Shown piece by piece: positions 45,189 through 52,556 of a stretch of DNA of 64,000 nt. Numbering within the stretch: position 1 is the stretch's first letter; the number at the start of each line of letters is the position of its first letter. Below the pieces are notes generated by a model. The model saw only the letters and a program-made list of their open reading frames with translations, was not told where the DNA came from and did not search any database. The stretch is from Pseudomonadota bacterium (GTDB lineage: Bacteria > Myxococcota > Myxococcia > Myxococcales > Myxococcaceae): contig JAFAFL010000082.1 in assembly GCA_023423535.1 (NCBI GenBank), forward strand, positions 11,344 through 75,343. Reading direction: 5' to 3'. Made by a program: the position numbers and the translations under genes.

Positions 45189-45473
45189 ATGAGAGCCCTG
45201 ATCCTGGCGGGCGCGCTCGCGTTGGCGGCGCCGGCCTTCGCCCAGACCGCACAGCCACAGGCTTCCGAGCCGCCGTCGCAGCCGCCGTCCGGCCAGGCCG
45301 GGGGAGGTGCGGAGGCGCGCGTCCCGGAGGTCATCCGCGTCGATCCCCCGCGGCTCGTCACCGAGCGCACCTACGGCAAACAGAGCGGTCCGAACGAGCG
45401 CTGGAACGAACCCATCCAGGTGCGCAAGAGCTTCGCGCCGGAGCTGCAACGGTCGGCGCAGAACCTCGACTGA
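45189..45473 (+). CDS. Small secreted protein
   Basis: A 94-residue protein with a clear signal peptide (about 1-19, cleaved after AFAQ) and a Pro/Gln/Gly-rich low-complexity mature part; the C-terminal 45 residues (PEVIRVDPPRLVTERTYG ...) are more conserved-looking. Good ribosome site GGGAGGTGGAGAG. No recognised family. It is divergent from mreB, with a 218-bp promoter gap between them. Confidence 0.6.
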   Translation: MRALILAGALALAAPAFAQTAQPQASEPPSQPPSGQAGGGAEARVPEVIRVDPPRLVTERTYGKQSGPNERWNEPIQVRKSFAPELQRSAQNLD

Positions 45474-45474
45474 A

Positions 45475-45500
45475 ACGACCGCACACGGAGGTCGTGTTTC
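45475..45500 (+). terminator. Weak hairpin after the small secreted protein
   Basis: ACGACC (45475-45480) pairs with GGTCGT (45490-45495), followed by GTTTC. A short stem with few Ts, so a modest terminator at best. Confidence 0.4.
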
Positions 45501-45575
45501 GGCCCGAACCCTTCCAGGCGGTAGGTCCACTGACCACCCTCCGCGCGGACCTGCCCCGTATTAGATGGAAAGCAG

Positions 45576-46307
45576 ATGTCCTTTACGCCCATTCCCTCCG
45601 CCGAAGCGCTCGTTCCGCTGCGCGATGCCTACCTCGAGGCCCAGCTCCGCGGCGCGCGCCGGGAGGCCATCCGCCTGCTGATGGAGGAGGGCCTGCAGAA
45701 GGGCGTCGGGGTGCTCGCGCTGCAGAAGCACGTCATCGCCGCGGCGCAGCGGGAGATCGGCCGGCTGTGGCAGGAGAACCGGATCAGCGTGGCGCAGGAG
45801 CACCAGGCCACCGCCATCTCCCACGTGGCGCTGGCGCACCTCTACCAGCAGTCGCAGCCGGAGCCGGCGAACGGCAGGCGCATCGTCGTGGCGTGCGTTC
45901 CCGGTGAGCAGCACGACTTTCCCGCGCGGCTGCTCGCGGACGCGCTGGACCTCTGCGGCTTCGAGGTCCGCTACCTCGGTGCCGACGTTCCGCAGCGCGA
46001 TCTGATCGAGCTGGTGAAGCGGGAGCGGCCGCAGCTGCTCTGCCTGTCGGTGACGATGAGCTTCAACGTGCCCTCCTTGAAGCAGGTGGTCTCGGCGCTG
46101 CGCGAGGAGGTGCCGCAGGTACGCCTCGCGATCGGTGGGCACGCCTGTCAGTGGGAGGCGGGGCTCTGCGCGGGGCTGGGGGCGGAGGTCACCGGCGAGG
46201 ATGCGCTGGAGGTGGTGGAGAAGATCCGCGGGCTGCTCGGCGTGCGCAGCGCGAGGAGCGCGGAGGAGGTCGGCGCGACCGTGGCCGCGGAGGGAGCACC
46301 GGCTTGA
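45576..46307 (+). CDS. Cobalamin (B12)-binding-domain protein
   Basis: A 243-residue protein. A helical cap (about 1-95; EIGRLWQENRISVAQEHQAT) precedes a Rossmann-like B12-binding fold with the loop GEQHDFPARLLADAL: His113 lies where the DxHxxG axial histidine is expected, but the usual Gly is Pro. The other landmarks LSVTMSFNVPSLKQVV and RLAIGGHACQW fit. The cap resembles that of light-sensing CarH-type regulators, although no DNA-binding head is present. It overlaps the next histidine kinase by 4 bp (TTGA), so it probably works as its sensor partner. Confidence 0.8.
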   Translation: MSFTPIPSAEALVPLRDAYLEAQLRGARREAIRLLMEEGLQKGVGVLALQKHVIAAAQREIGRLWQENRISVAQEHQATAISHVALAHLYQQSQPEPANGRRIVVACVPGEQHDFPARLLADALDLCGFEVRYLGADVPQRDLIELVKRERPQLLCLSVTMSFNVPSLKQVVSALREEVPQVRLAIGGHACQWEAGLCAGLGAEVTGEDALEVVEKIRGLLGVRSARSAEEVGATVAAEGAPA

Positions 46308-47899
46308 GCGCGCGCGGGTTCACGGCGCACAGCCGCGAGTTCCACCTCACCTGCACGCCGGACGGACGGGTCCTCTCCGCCGACGCGCGGGCGCTGCGGC
46401 AGGTCGGGTTGTCGGAGGGGGACGACCTCCTCGCGCACGCGGCGCCGGGCACCGCCGACAAGCTGCGCGAGCTGCTGCGGCGGGCGGCGGGCGCGGAGGT
46501 GACGGACTGGGAGACGCCGCTGGTCGTCCGCGAGCGCGAGGTGCTCACGGTCAGCTTCAGCGGGTGGCCCGGCGACGAGGGTGTGGAGCTGCTCGGGGTG
46601 CTGGTGCCGCCGCAGTGGGGGAGGGCGCTGCAGGAGTCGCAGCAGTCCATCGAGGACATCGTCGCGCTGCACCGGCAGGTCTCGCGGCAGCAGCGGGAGC
46701 TCGAGGAGTCGCACCGGGGGATCCTCGCGCTGCACGCGGAGCTGCAGGAGAAGGCGGGGGCGCTGCGGCGCACCGCGGATCTGCGCGCGCGGATGGTGGC
46801 GCAGGTGAGCCACGAGTTCCGCACCCCGCTGCACACCATCCTCGGGCTGTCGCGGCTGCTGCTCGACGAGGTCGATGGTCCGTTGCGTCCGGAGCAGGCG
46901 AAGCAGGTGGGCTTCATCAAGAGCTCGGCGGAGGAGCTGGTGGCCTTCGTCAACGACCTGCTCGACCTCTCTCGCGCTGAGAGCGGGAAAGCGCCGTTGC
47001 GGGTGGTGCGCCAGCCCCTCACCGAGCTCGTGGGCGCGCTGCGCGGGATGCTGCGGCCGCTGGTGTCGCCGGACGCGCGCGCGGTGCTGGAGGTGGACGA
47101 GCCGCCGCCGGGGATCGTGGTGGAGACGGACGTGGGGAAGGTCGCGCAGATCGTCCGCAACCTCGTGGCCAACGCGCTGAAGTTCACGCCGGAGGGCGAG
47201 GTGCGGGTGCGCGCGTGGGAGGAGGGCATCTGCCTCGTCATCGAGGTGAGGGACACCGGGATCGGCATCGCGGAGGAGGACCTGCCGCGGGTGTTCGAGG
47301 AGTACGGACAGGTGGAGCATTCACTGCAGCACCGCGTGCAGGGCACCGGGCTGGGGCTGCCCCTGTCGCGGAAGCTCGCGGAGGTGCTCGGTGGTTCTCT
47401 GGAGGTGCAGAGCACCGTCGGCCGCGGCACCGCGTTCACGCTGAAGGTTCCCCGCGAACACCGCGAGGTGCGCGAGCTGGAGAGGCTCCGTGCGCAGCCG
47501 CTCGATCCGGGCCGCGCGCCGGTGCTGGTTCTGGAGGACGACCGCGAGCAGCTCTTCGGCTACGAGCGCTACCTCTCGCTGGCGGGCTTCCAGGTGCTGC
47601 CCGCGCGCACGGTGGACGAGGCGCGGGCGATGCTGAAGCGGGTGCGGCCGGCGGTGGTGGTGCTGGACCTCGTGCTGGAGAGCGAGGACACCTGGGGCTT
47701 CCTCTCCGAGCTGAAGGCGCGCGAGGAGACGAGCGACGTGCCGGTGCTGGTGGTGACGCTCTATCCGGCGGAGGTGCGCGCGAAGGCGCTGGGCGCGGAC
47801 GCGTTCTGCCTCAAGCCGGTGGACAAGGACGTGCTGCTGCAGACGCTCTCGAGGCTCGTGTCCAGCGAGGGCGGTGGCGCGCGGCAGGGAGGGACGTAG
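46304..47899 (+). CDS. Hybrid histidine kinase with C-terminal receiver
   Basis: A 531-residue protein from TTG 46304 (AGGGAG eight bases upstream). The order is a PAS-like N-terminal domain (about 10-110), a coiled coil (about 115-160), HisKA with H170 in VSHEFRTPL, HATPase_c (NALKFTPEG, DTGIGI, GTGLGLPLS) and a receiver (about 405-520) with phospho-Asp in VVVLDLVL and Lys in CLKPVDK. No membrane segment is present. It follows the B12-binding gene by overlap and precedes a second hybrid kinase directly, suggesting one cytoplasmic phosphorelay. Confidence 0.9.
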   Translation: MSARGFTAHSREFHLTCTPDGRVLSADARALRQVGLSEGDDLLAHAAPGTADKLRELLRRAAGAEVTDWETPLVVREREVLTVSFSGWPGDEGVELLGVLVPPQWGRALQESQQSIEDIVALHRQVSRQQRELEESHRGILALHAELQEKAGALRRTADLRARMVAQVSHEFRTPLHTILGLSRLLLDEVDGPLRPEQAKQVGFIKSSAEELVAFVNDLLDLSRAESGKAPLRVVRQPLTELVGALRGMLRPLVSPDARAVLEVDEPPPGIVVETDVGKVAQIVRNLVANALKFTPEGEVRVRAWEEGICLVIEVRDTGIGIAEEDLPRVFEEYGQVEHSLQHRVQGTGLGLPLSRKLAEVLGGSLEVQSTVGRGTAFTLKVPREHREVRELERLRAQPLDPGRAPVLVLEDDREQLFGYERYLSLAGFQVLPARTVDEARAMLKRVRPAVVVLDLVLESEDTWGFLSELKAREETSDVPVLVVTLYPAEVRAKALGADAFCLKPVDKDVLLQTLSRLVSSEGGGARQGGT

Positions 47900-48994
47900 G
47901 TGGAGCCCAATCCCGCCAGCATTCTCGTCGTCGAGGACCGACCGGGCGCGCGGTACATGACCGTGCAGCTCATGCGGCGCGCGGGCTTCCACGTGGACGA
48001 GGCGGGCACCGGACTCGAGGGCCTGGAGAAGGTGCGCAGCGGGAGGCCGGATCTGGTGCTGCTCGACGTGCACCTGCCGGACCTCAACGGGCGCGAGGTG
48101 GCGAAGCGGATCAAGGACGACCCCGAGCTGGGGACGACGCTGGTGGTGCACCTCACCGGCGCCTCGATCGAGCCGGAGGACCGCGTGCGCGGACTCTACG
48201 GCGGCGCCGACGCGTACCTGACGAGGCCCATCGGCGACGAGGAGCTGGTGGCGAACGTGCGCGCGCTCATCCGGCTGAAGCGGAGGGCGGAGGATGCGCT
48301 GGCGGAGCGCGACCAGTTCATGTCCATCGCCGCGCACGAGCTGCGCAACCCCATCACCGCGCTCTTCCTCAGCTTTCAGCGCGTGCTGCGCATGTACAAG
48401 AAGGGCCCGGTGGAGAGTGAGCGCGCCATTGCCGTGCTGGAGACGGCGGAGGTGCAGCTCAAGGGTCTGCGGGATCTGGTGAACGAGCTGCTCGACGTCT
48501 CGAAGCTCAAGGGCCGGCGGATGTTGATGGAGCACGAGCGAGTGGACGTGGGGCAGCTCGTGCAGCGTCTGGTGGAGCGCTTCGAGGAGCTGGGGCGCGA
48601 GGCCGGCTGCACCTTGACGTACAGCGCGCCGGAGGGGCCGGTGCTGACGAGCGGCGACGCCACGCGGCTGGAGCAGATCTTCACCAACCTCCTCACCAAC
48701 GCGTTCAAGTACGGCGCGGGCGGGCCGGTGCGGGTGGCGGTGTGGCGCGACGGCGTGCGGGTGAAGGTCAGCGTGGAGGACCGGGGCAGCGGCATCCCGC
48801 CCGAGGCGCTGGCGCGGATCTTCGACGCCTACGAGCGCGCGAGCGACCAGAGCGCGCGGGACAGCCTCGGGCTCGGCCTGTTCATCGCGCGGGAGATCGC
48901 GCTCGCGCACGAGGGCGACATCCGGGTGGAGAGCAGGGAGGGAGAGGGCAGCCGGTTCACGGTGGAGCTGCCGGCGATCGATGGCCCTCGGTGA
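47900..48994 (+). CDS. Receiver-histidine kinase (REC-HisKA-HATPase)
   Basis: A 364-residue kinase with its receiver at the front (about 5-120): acid cluster EDR, phospho-Asp D56 (LLDVHLP), but the conserved switch Lys is replaced by Arg (AYLTRPI). HisKA has H146 (AAHELRNPI); HATPase_c follows with LTNAFKYG, DRGSGI and LGLGLF. The GTG start follows the preceding stop with no gap, so it belongs to the same operon. Convergent with the heme oxygenase gene, overlapping its end by 38 bp. Confidence 0.88.
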   Translation: MEPNPASILVVEDRPGARYMTVQLMRRAGFHVDEAGTGLEGLEKVRSGRPDLVLLDVHLPDLNGREVAKRIKDDPELGTTLVVHLTGASIEPEDRVRGLYGGADAYLTRPIGDEELVANVRALIRLKRRAEDALAERDQFMSIAAHELRNPITALFLSFQRVLRMYKKGPVESERAIAVLETAEVQLKGLRDLVNELLDVSKLKGRRMLMEHERVDVGQLVQRLVERFEELGREAGCTLTYSAPEGPVLTSGDATRLEQIFTNLLTNAFKYGAGGPVRVAVWRDGVRVKVSVEDRGSGIPPEALARIFDAYERASDQSARDSLGLGLFIAREIALAHEGDIRVESREGEGSRFTVELPAIDGPR

Positions 48995-49529
48995 GGTGAC
49001 GTTCGAGCGACTCGAAGACCCACTGTGCGGCCGCTGCCGCTTCGCCATAGGCGCTCTCGGGCACGGTGCGTTCGGCCGCGGCACAGAACGCGCGCCAGCG
49101 GGAACCGGTCTGCGCGCCGTAGGGATCGAGAAAGCGGAAGGGCGCGGCCTCCGGGAGCACGCGGCGGAGGTGGCGGGAGATGAGCTGTCCGCCGAGCGTC
49201 GAGCCCTCCAGCACGTAGAGCGCCCCCACCTTTCCGGCGAAGGAGCCGAGCGGCGGGTCGTTGCCCTCTTCGCTCGCGGGCAGCTCCGCCATGCCGATGG
49301 AGGCGAGGTCTTCGCGCAGCCGAGGGAGCTTCAGGCGTTCGGCCGGATCGAGCCCCAGCTGTTCGACCGCGGACGCCAGCTGCGGTTCGACGCGGACGTA
49401 GAAGGCGTGCAGGCGCAGGAGGTGCGCCCGGTAGACCTCGAGCGTGAGATCGTCGCGCATCAGCGGGACGACGCGCTCCAGGCGGGCGTGGGCCTCGGCG
49501 GTGTGGGCTTTGAGCAGGGGCAGGAGCAT
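48957..49529 (-). CDS. Heme oxygenase (biliverdin-forming)
   Basis: A 190-residue helical protein. The N-terminal helix has EAHARLE with His14 in the place of the proximal heme ligand, and the distal helix has the Gly-rich YVLEGSTLGGQ at 105-115 that is diagnostic of heme oxygenases. These enzymes open heme to biliverdin IX, iron and CO. The ATG at 49529 gives the standard size; the longer frame to 49751 has no helix of the family. Divergent by 79 bp from the globin-like/bilin-reductase pair, which suggests a shared pathway. Confidence 0.85.
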   Translation of the reverse strand: MLLPLLKAHTAEAHARLERVVPLMRDDLTLEVYRAHLLRLHAFYVRVEPQLASAVEQLGLDPAERLKLPRLREDLASIGMAELPASEEGNDPPLGSFAGKVGALYVLEGSTLGGQLISRHLRRVLPEAAPFRFLDPYGAQTGSRWRAFCAAAERTVPESAYGEAAAAAQWVFESLERHLTEGHRSPAAPP

Positions 49530-49608
49530 GTCGGTGCGCGGGGTGGCCGGACCTTTCGGACCATCGCACGTGCGGACGGGAGCGGGCAGAGGACGCGGTG
49601 GAGACGAC

Positions 49609-50352
49609 ATGAGCGGGAAGGCGAATGACGCGTTGGCGGAGGCGCTGCTCGCGCGGGGCGAGAGGCTCACGTCGGCGGTGTTGACGCAGATGTACCGGGA
49701 CCCGTTCTGGCACGCCCGCTTCGGCGCGCGCGCGGACGAGCATGGCCGCAAGGACGGGCTCTTCCACCTGCAGTACCTCGTGCAGAGCCTGCGGGCGGAG
49801 GACCCGGAGGTGATGAACGCCTACGCGCGGTGGCTGCGGGTGCTGCTCGTCTCGCGTGGGATGTGCACGCGGCACCTGGTGGAGAACCTCGAGCTGCTCG
49901 CCGAGGCGGTGCGCGCGGAGGCGTTGCCGGAGGGCGAGCGGGCGGTGGCGGTGCTCGAGGGCGCGGCCCGTTCGCTTCGCTACACCGAAGGCGTGCCCGC
50001 GGCGCTGCTGTCGGAACGTGACGCGCTGGTGGATGGCACCGTCTCGCGGCTCGGGTCGCTGGTGCCCTCGGAGGCGGAGGGGAGGCAGCGCTACGTGAAC
50101 CTCGCGCGCGAGGCGGTGGAGTACCTCGCGGACTCGCTCCACGCGGTGAGGCCGGACCTCTTCGCGCAGTGGGCCGCGTTCGCCTTCCCGTTCGCGGAGG
50201 CCAACGGCTTGCCGCCGATGCACCTGCACGCGCTGCTCGAGGCGCTGCGACGAACGTTGGGCGCGCGCCAGCTGATCGAAGCGGCCGCCGTCGTGGAGGC
50301 CGCGCTCTCGCATCCCGCGGAGCGGGTGCCGCTGCGGTCTCGCGGAAGGTGA
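49609..50352 (+). CDS. Helical globin-like protein, candidate bilin-binding partner
   Basis: A 247-residue protein, almost wholly alpha-helical, with no named family I can assign. Its only Cys is at residue 86 in GMCTRHLVENLELL; the C-x-R-x context and the position near residue 84 recall the phycobiliprotein attachment site (CARD or CLRD). GGTGGAG precedes the ATG. The gene overlaps the reductase start by 4 bp. By context it could be a bilin-biosynthesis-associated globin as described in nonphotosynthetic bacteria. The resemblance is by eye and the protein is longer than phycobiliproteins, so a plain helical protein remains possible. Confidence 0.5.
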   Translation: MSGKANDALAEALLARGERLTSAVLTQMYRDPFWHARFGARADEHGRKDGLFHLQYLVQSLRAEDPEVMNAYARWLRVLLVSRGMCTRHLVENLELLAEAVRAEALPEGERAVAVLEGAARSLRYTEGVPAALLSERDALVDGTVSRLGSLVPSEAEGRQRYVNLAREAVEYLADSLHAVRPDLFAQWAAFAFPFAEANGLPPMHLHALLEALRRTLGARQLIEAAAVVEAALSHPAERVPLRSRGR

Positions 50353-51062
50353 ACGGTCTGCTGATCGCCGCGGGCGAGGCGGGCGCCGACCGGCTGTGCG
50401 CGGGCCTCGGTGCGCACCGCTCTCCGGTCGAGCAGCTGCGCGGCCTCTTCCGTGGCGCGGAGGTCGAGGTCTCGTGGGAGCGCATCTTCGCGCCGGGCCT
50501 CCTCTCGCACGCGCGGATCGTCCGCGTCACCTCGGGCGAGGGGCTGGAGATCGCGAACCTCGTGGCAGTGCCGGAGCCCGCGCTGGCGGCGCCGGTGCTG
50601 GGCGTGGAGCTCGTGCGCGTGCGGGAGGGCGAGGCGCTGGTGGTGGCGGACCTCTCGCCGTGTGTGGGGAGCCCTCTGCACGAGCCCCTTCCCGCTGCGC
50701 CGCAACCTGAAGGCTTCACCCCGCTTCGGTCGCTCCCCGCCTGGTTCGAGCGCTGGCGTTCGCCCCACGCGATTGCCGGAACCGTCGCGTGGCCGCAGGG
50801 CGCGCCGAGCGTGAGGACGTGCGTTTTGGCCTGCGTCGAAGGCTTCGTCGCGCAGGTGCGGTCGACGGTGCCGCTGGCGCGAGGCTCTGAGGCCGAGATT
50901 GCGAGGGTGGACGCGGTGTGGAGGGCGCAGCGCGACTGGGCGCGCGATCACCGCGAGTCGGATCGCGGGCTGCGGCTGCTCGACACGATCGTCGGTCCGG
51001 AGAGGGCGCGCCTCTTCGTCCGCGAGGTCATGTTTCCGGATCCGCCGGCGCGCGGGCGGTGA
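50349..51062 (+). CDS. Ferredoxin-dependent bilin reductase homologue
   Basis: A 237-residue protein. Its core follows the PcyA/HY2 family: GLEIANLVAVPEP (65-77), then APVLGVELV, then VADLSP (99-104). Later come LPAWFERW, comparable to the family LPxW segment, and the terminal DRGLRLLDTIVGPERA with LFVREVMF. The Asp of ADLSP corresponds to the acidic residue conserved in the reductases; the usual nearby His appears replaced by Asn. Such enzymes reduce biliverdin with ferredoxin electrons. GTG 50349 overlaps the previous stop. I compared by recalled sequence, not by search. Confidence 0.72.
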   Translation: MNGLLIAAGEAGADRLCAGLGAHRSPVEQLRGLFRGAEVEVSWERIFAPGLLSHARIVRVTSGEGLEIANLVAVPEPALAAPVLGVELVRVREGEALVVADLSPCVGSPLHEPLPAAPQPEGFTPLRSLPAWFERWRSPHAIAGTVAWPQGAPSVRTCVLACVEGFVAQVRSTVPLARGSEAEIARVDAVWRAQRDWARDHRESDRGLRLLDTIVGPERARLFVREVMFPDPPARGR

Positions 51063-51108
51063 GCGCCTCCGCCACCAGCTGCTCGAGCCGCGCGTGGTGC
51101 GTCCGCGC

Positions 51109-51672
51109 TCAGCCCGCGACGAGCTCGGAGATGAAGCGGCCCGCGCCGTACGCCTTCCTGCCGCGAGCGCCCGGCATGCGCGGGAACCCGGTGGGCAGCC
51201 GCATGACGTTCCTTCGCGGTGGCTCGGCGGAGGTCTCGAGCGCCTCGGCGACGGGCTCGAAGAGCATGCCCAGCGTGTACCAGGCCGGCGCGTAGTCGAG
51301 CCGCACCAGCCCGTGGATGTCGCGCCCGCAGCCGCTGTAGTCCCACGGGCACTTGCCGAGGAACTTCTTCAGCGCCCAGCCGCTCGAGTACTCCGCGGCG
51401 TAGATGATCCCGGTGTAGGCGAGCCCTCGCAGCGCCCGGGGCACGCGGTGGCGCTTCATCGTCTTCGCCAGCGCCTCCATGCCGAGCGCGGTCAGCCCGT
51501 AGATGGGGTGCATCCAGAGGTACGTCTTCGCGGTGGCCGCGCGGTCCTTCGAGATCGCCGCGGCGGTGCCGGTGAAGAGGACCTCGACCACCCAACCCGC
51601 GAAGCCATAGAGCAGGAATTTCTTGAGCACGGGATGACGCTGCGCATCGCGTCGGGCGGCGCCAGCCCCCAT
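51109..51672 (-). CDS. PF06541-type (CmpB-like) membrane protein
   Basis: A 187-residue membrane protein that matches the putative ABC-transporter permease CmpB family: LKKFLLYGFAGWVVEVLFTG near the start, YLWMHPIYGLTALGMEAL, and IIYAAEYSSGWALKKFLGKC then PWDYS. Four hydrophobic helices. The transporter name is by family only; no ATP-binding partner is nearby. ATG 51672 is chosen over the upstream GTG. Convergent with the bilin-reductase gene, 46 bp apart. Confidence 0.7.
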   Translation of the reverse strand: MGAGAARRDAQRHPVLKKFLLYGFAGWVVEVLFTGTAAAISKDRAATAKTYLWMHPIYGLTALGMEALAKTMKRHRVPRALRGLAYTGIIYAAEYSSGWALKKFLGKCPWDYSGCGRDIHGLVRLDYAPAWYTLGMLFEPVAEALETSAEPPRRNVMRLPTGFPRMPGARGRKAYGAGRFISELVAG

Positions 51673-51736
51673 GTCTTCTGCGGCCCGGCGCCCTGTGCAG
51701 AAGCGCACGCGAAGGGCCCCGCGCGCGTGGCGAACC

Positions 51737-52459
51737 TCAGCGCCGCGCCGAGTACTTCACGATCGCGTAGAGCGCGCGGACGCCGTCCTTCCAGCCGATC
51801 TTCTTGCCCTCCTCGTAGGTGCGCCCGTGGTAGCTGACCGGCACCTCGTAGACGCGCCAGCCGCCCCGGGCGACCTTCGCGGTGACCTCGGGCTCGAAGC
51901 CGAAGCGGTCCTCCTCGATGGGGATGGACTGGATGACCTCGCGGCGGAAGGCCTTGTAGCAGGTCTCCATGTCCGTGAGGTTCAGGCCGCTTCCCATGTT
52001 CGAGAGCGTGGTCAGCACGTGGTTCATCACCGAGTGCCAGTAGTAGAGGACGCGCCGCGGCGTGCCCACGAAGCGGCTGCCGTAGACCACGTCGGCGTCG
52101 CCATCCGCGATCGGCTCGATGAGGCGGGGGATGTCGCGCGGGTCGTATTCGAGGTCGGCGTCCTGCACGACCACCACGTCCCCGGTGGCCTCGGAGAAGC
52201 CGCGACGGAGCGCCGCGCCCTTGCCGCTGTTCTTCTCCTGGAAGAGCACGCGGAAGCTGTTGCCGTTGCGGGGCGCAGCGCCGGGCAGTGCCTCCAGGCC
52301 CTCCTTCGCGAGCCGCTGGAGGAACTCACGGCTGCCGTCGGTGGAGCAGTCGTCCACGATGACGAGCTCCTTGTCGAAATCGACGGCGACGACGCGGCGC
52401 AGGAGCTCGGCGAGCGTGCGCGTCTCGTTGAACACGGGGATGACGAGGGAGACCTTCAC
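51737..52459 (-). CDS. Family 2 glycosyltransferase (dolichyl-phosphate mannosyltransferase-like)
   Basis: A 240-residue GT-A-fold enzyme. SLVIPVFNETRTLAELL at the start, VIVDDCSTDGS, NSGKGAALRRGF and the metal-binding DADLEYDP (DxD type) identify GT2 of the DPM/GtrB-like subgroup: single catalytic domain, no membrane tail. YKAFRREV and GWRVYEVPVSYHGRTYEEG complete it. The likely reaction is transfer of a sugar from a nucleotide donor to a lipid phosphate carrier. It stands alone, divergent from the kinase at 52557. Confidence 0.88.
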   Translation of the reverse strand: MKVSLVIPVFNETRTLAELLRRVVAVDFDKELVIVDDCSTDGSREFLQRLAKEGLEALPGAAPRNGNSFRVLFQEKNSGKGAALRRGFSEATGDVVVVQDADLEYDPRDIPRLIEPIADGDADVVYGSRFVGTPRRVLYYWHSVMNHVLTTLSNMGSGLNLTDMETCYKAFRREVIQSIPIEEDRFGFEPEVTAKVARGGWRVYEVPVSYHGRTYEEGKKIGWKDGVRALYAIVKYSARR

Positions 52460-52556
52460 GGCGGCGGACAGTACACACTGGCGGCCGAGGTGGGAGCGCT
52501 GCTTTCACGACCGTTGCGCGTGCGGTAGTAGGCTGCGGAGCCCGCCTGCCTCCCCC

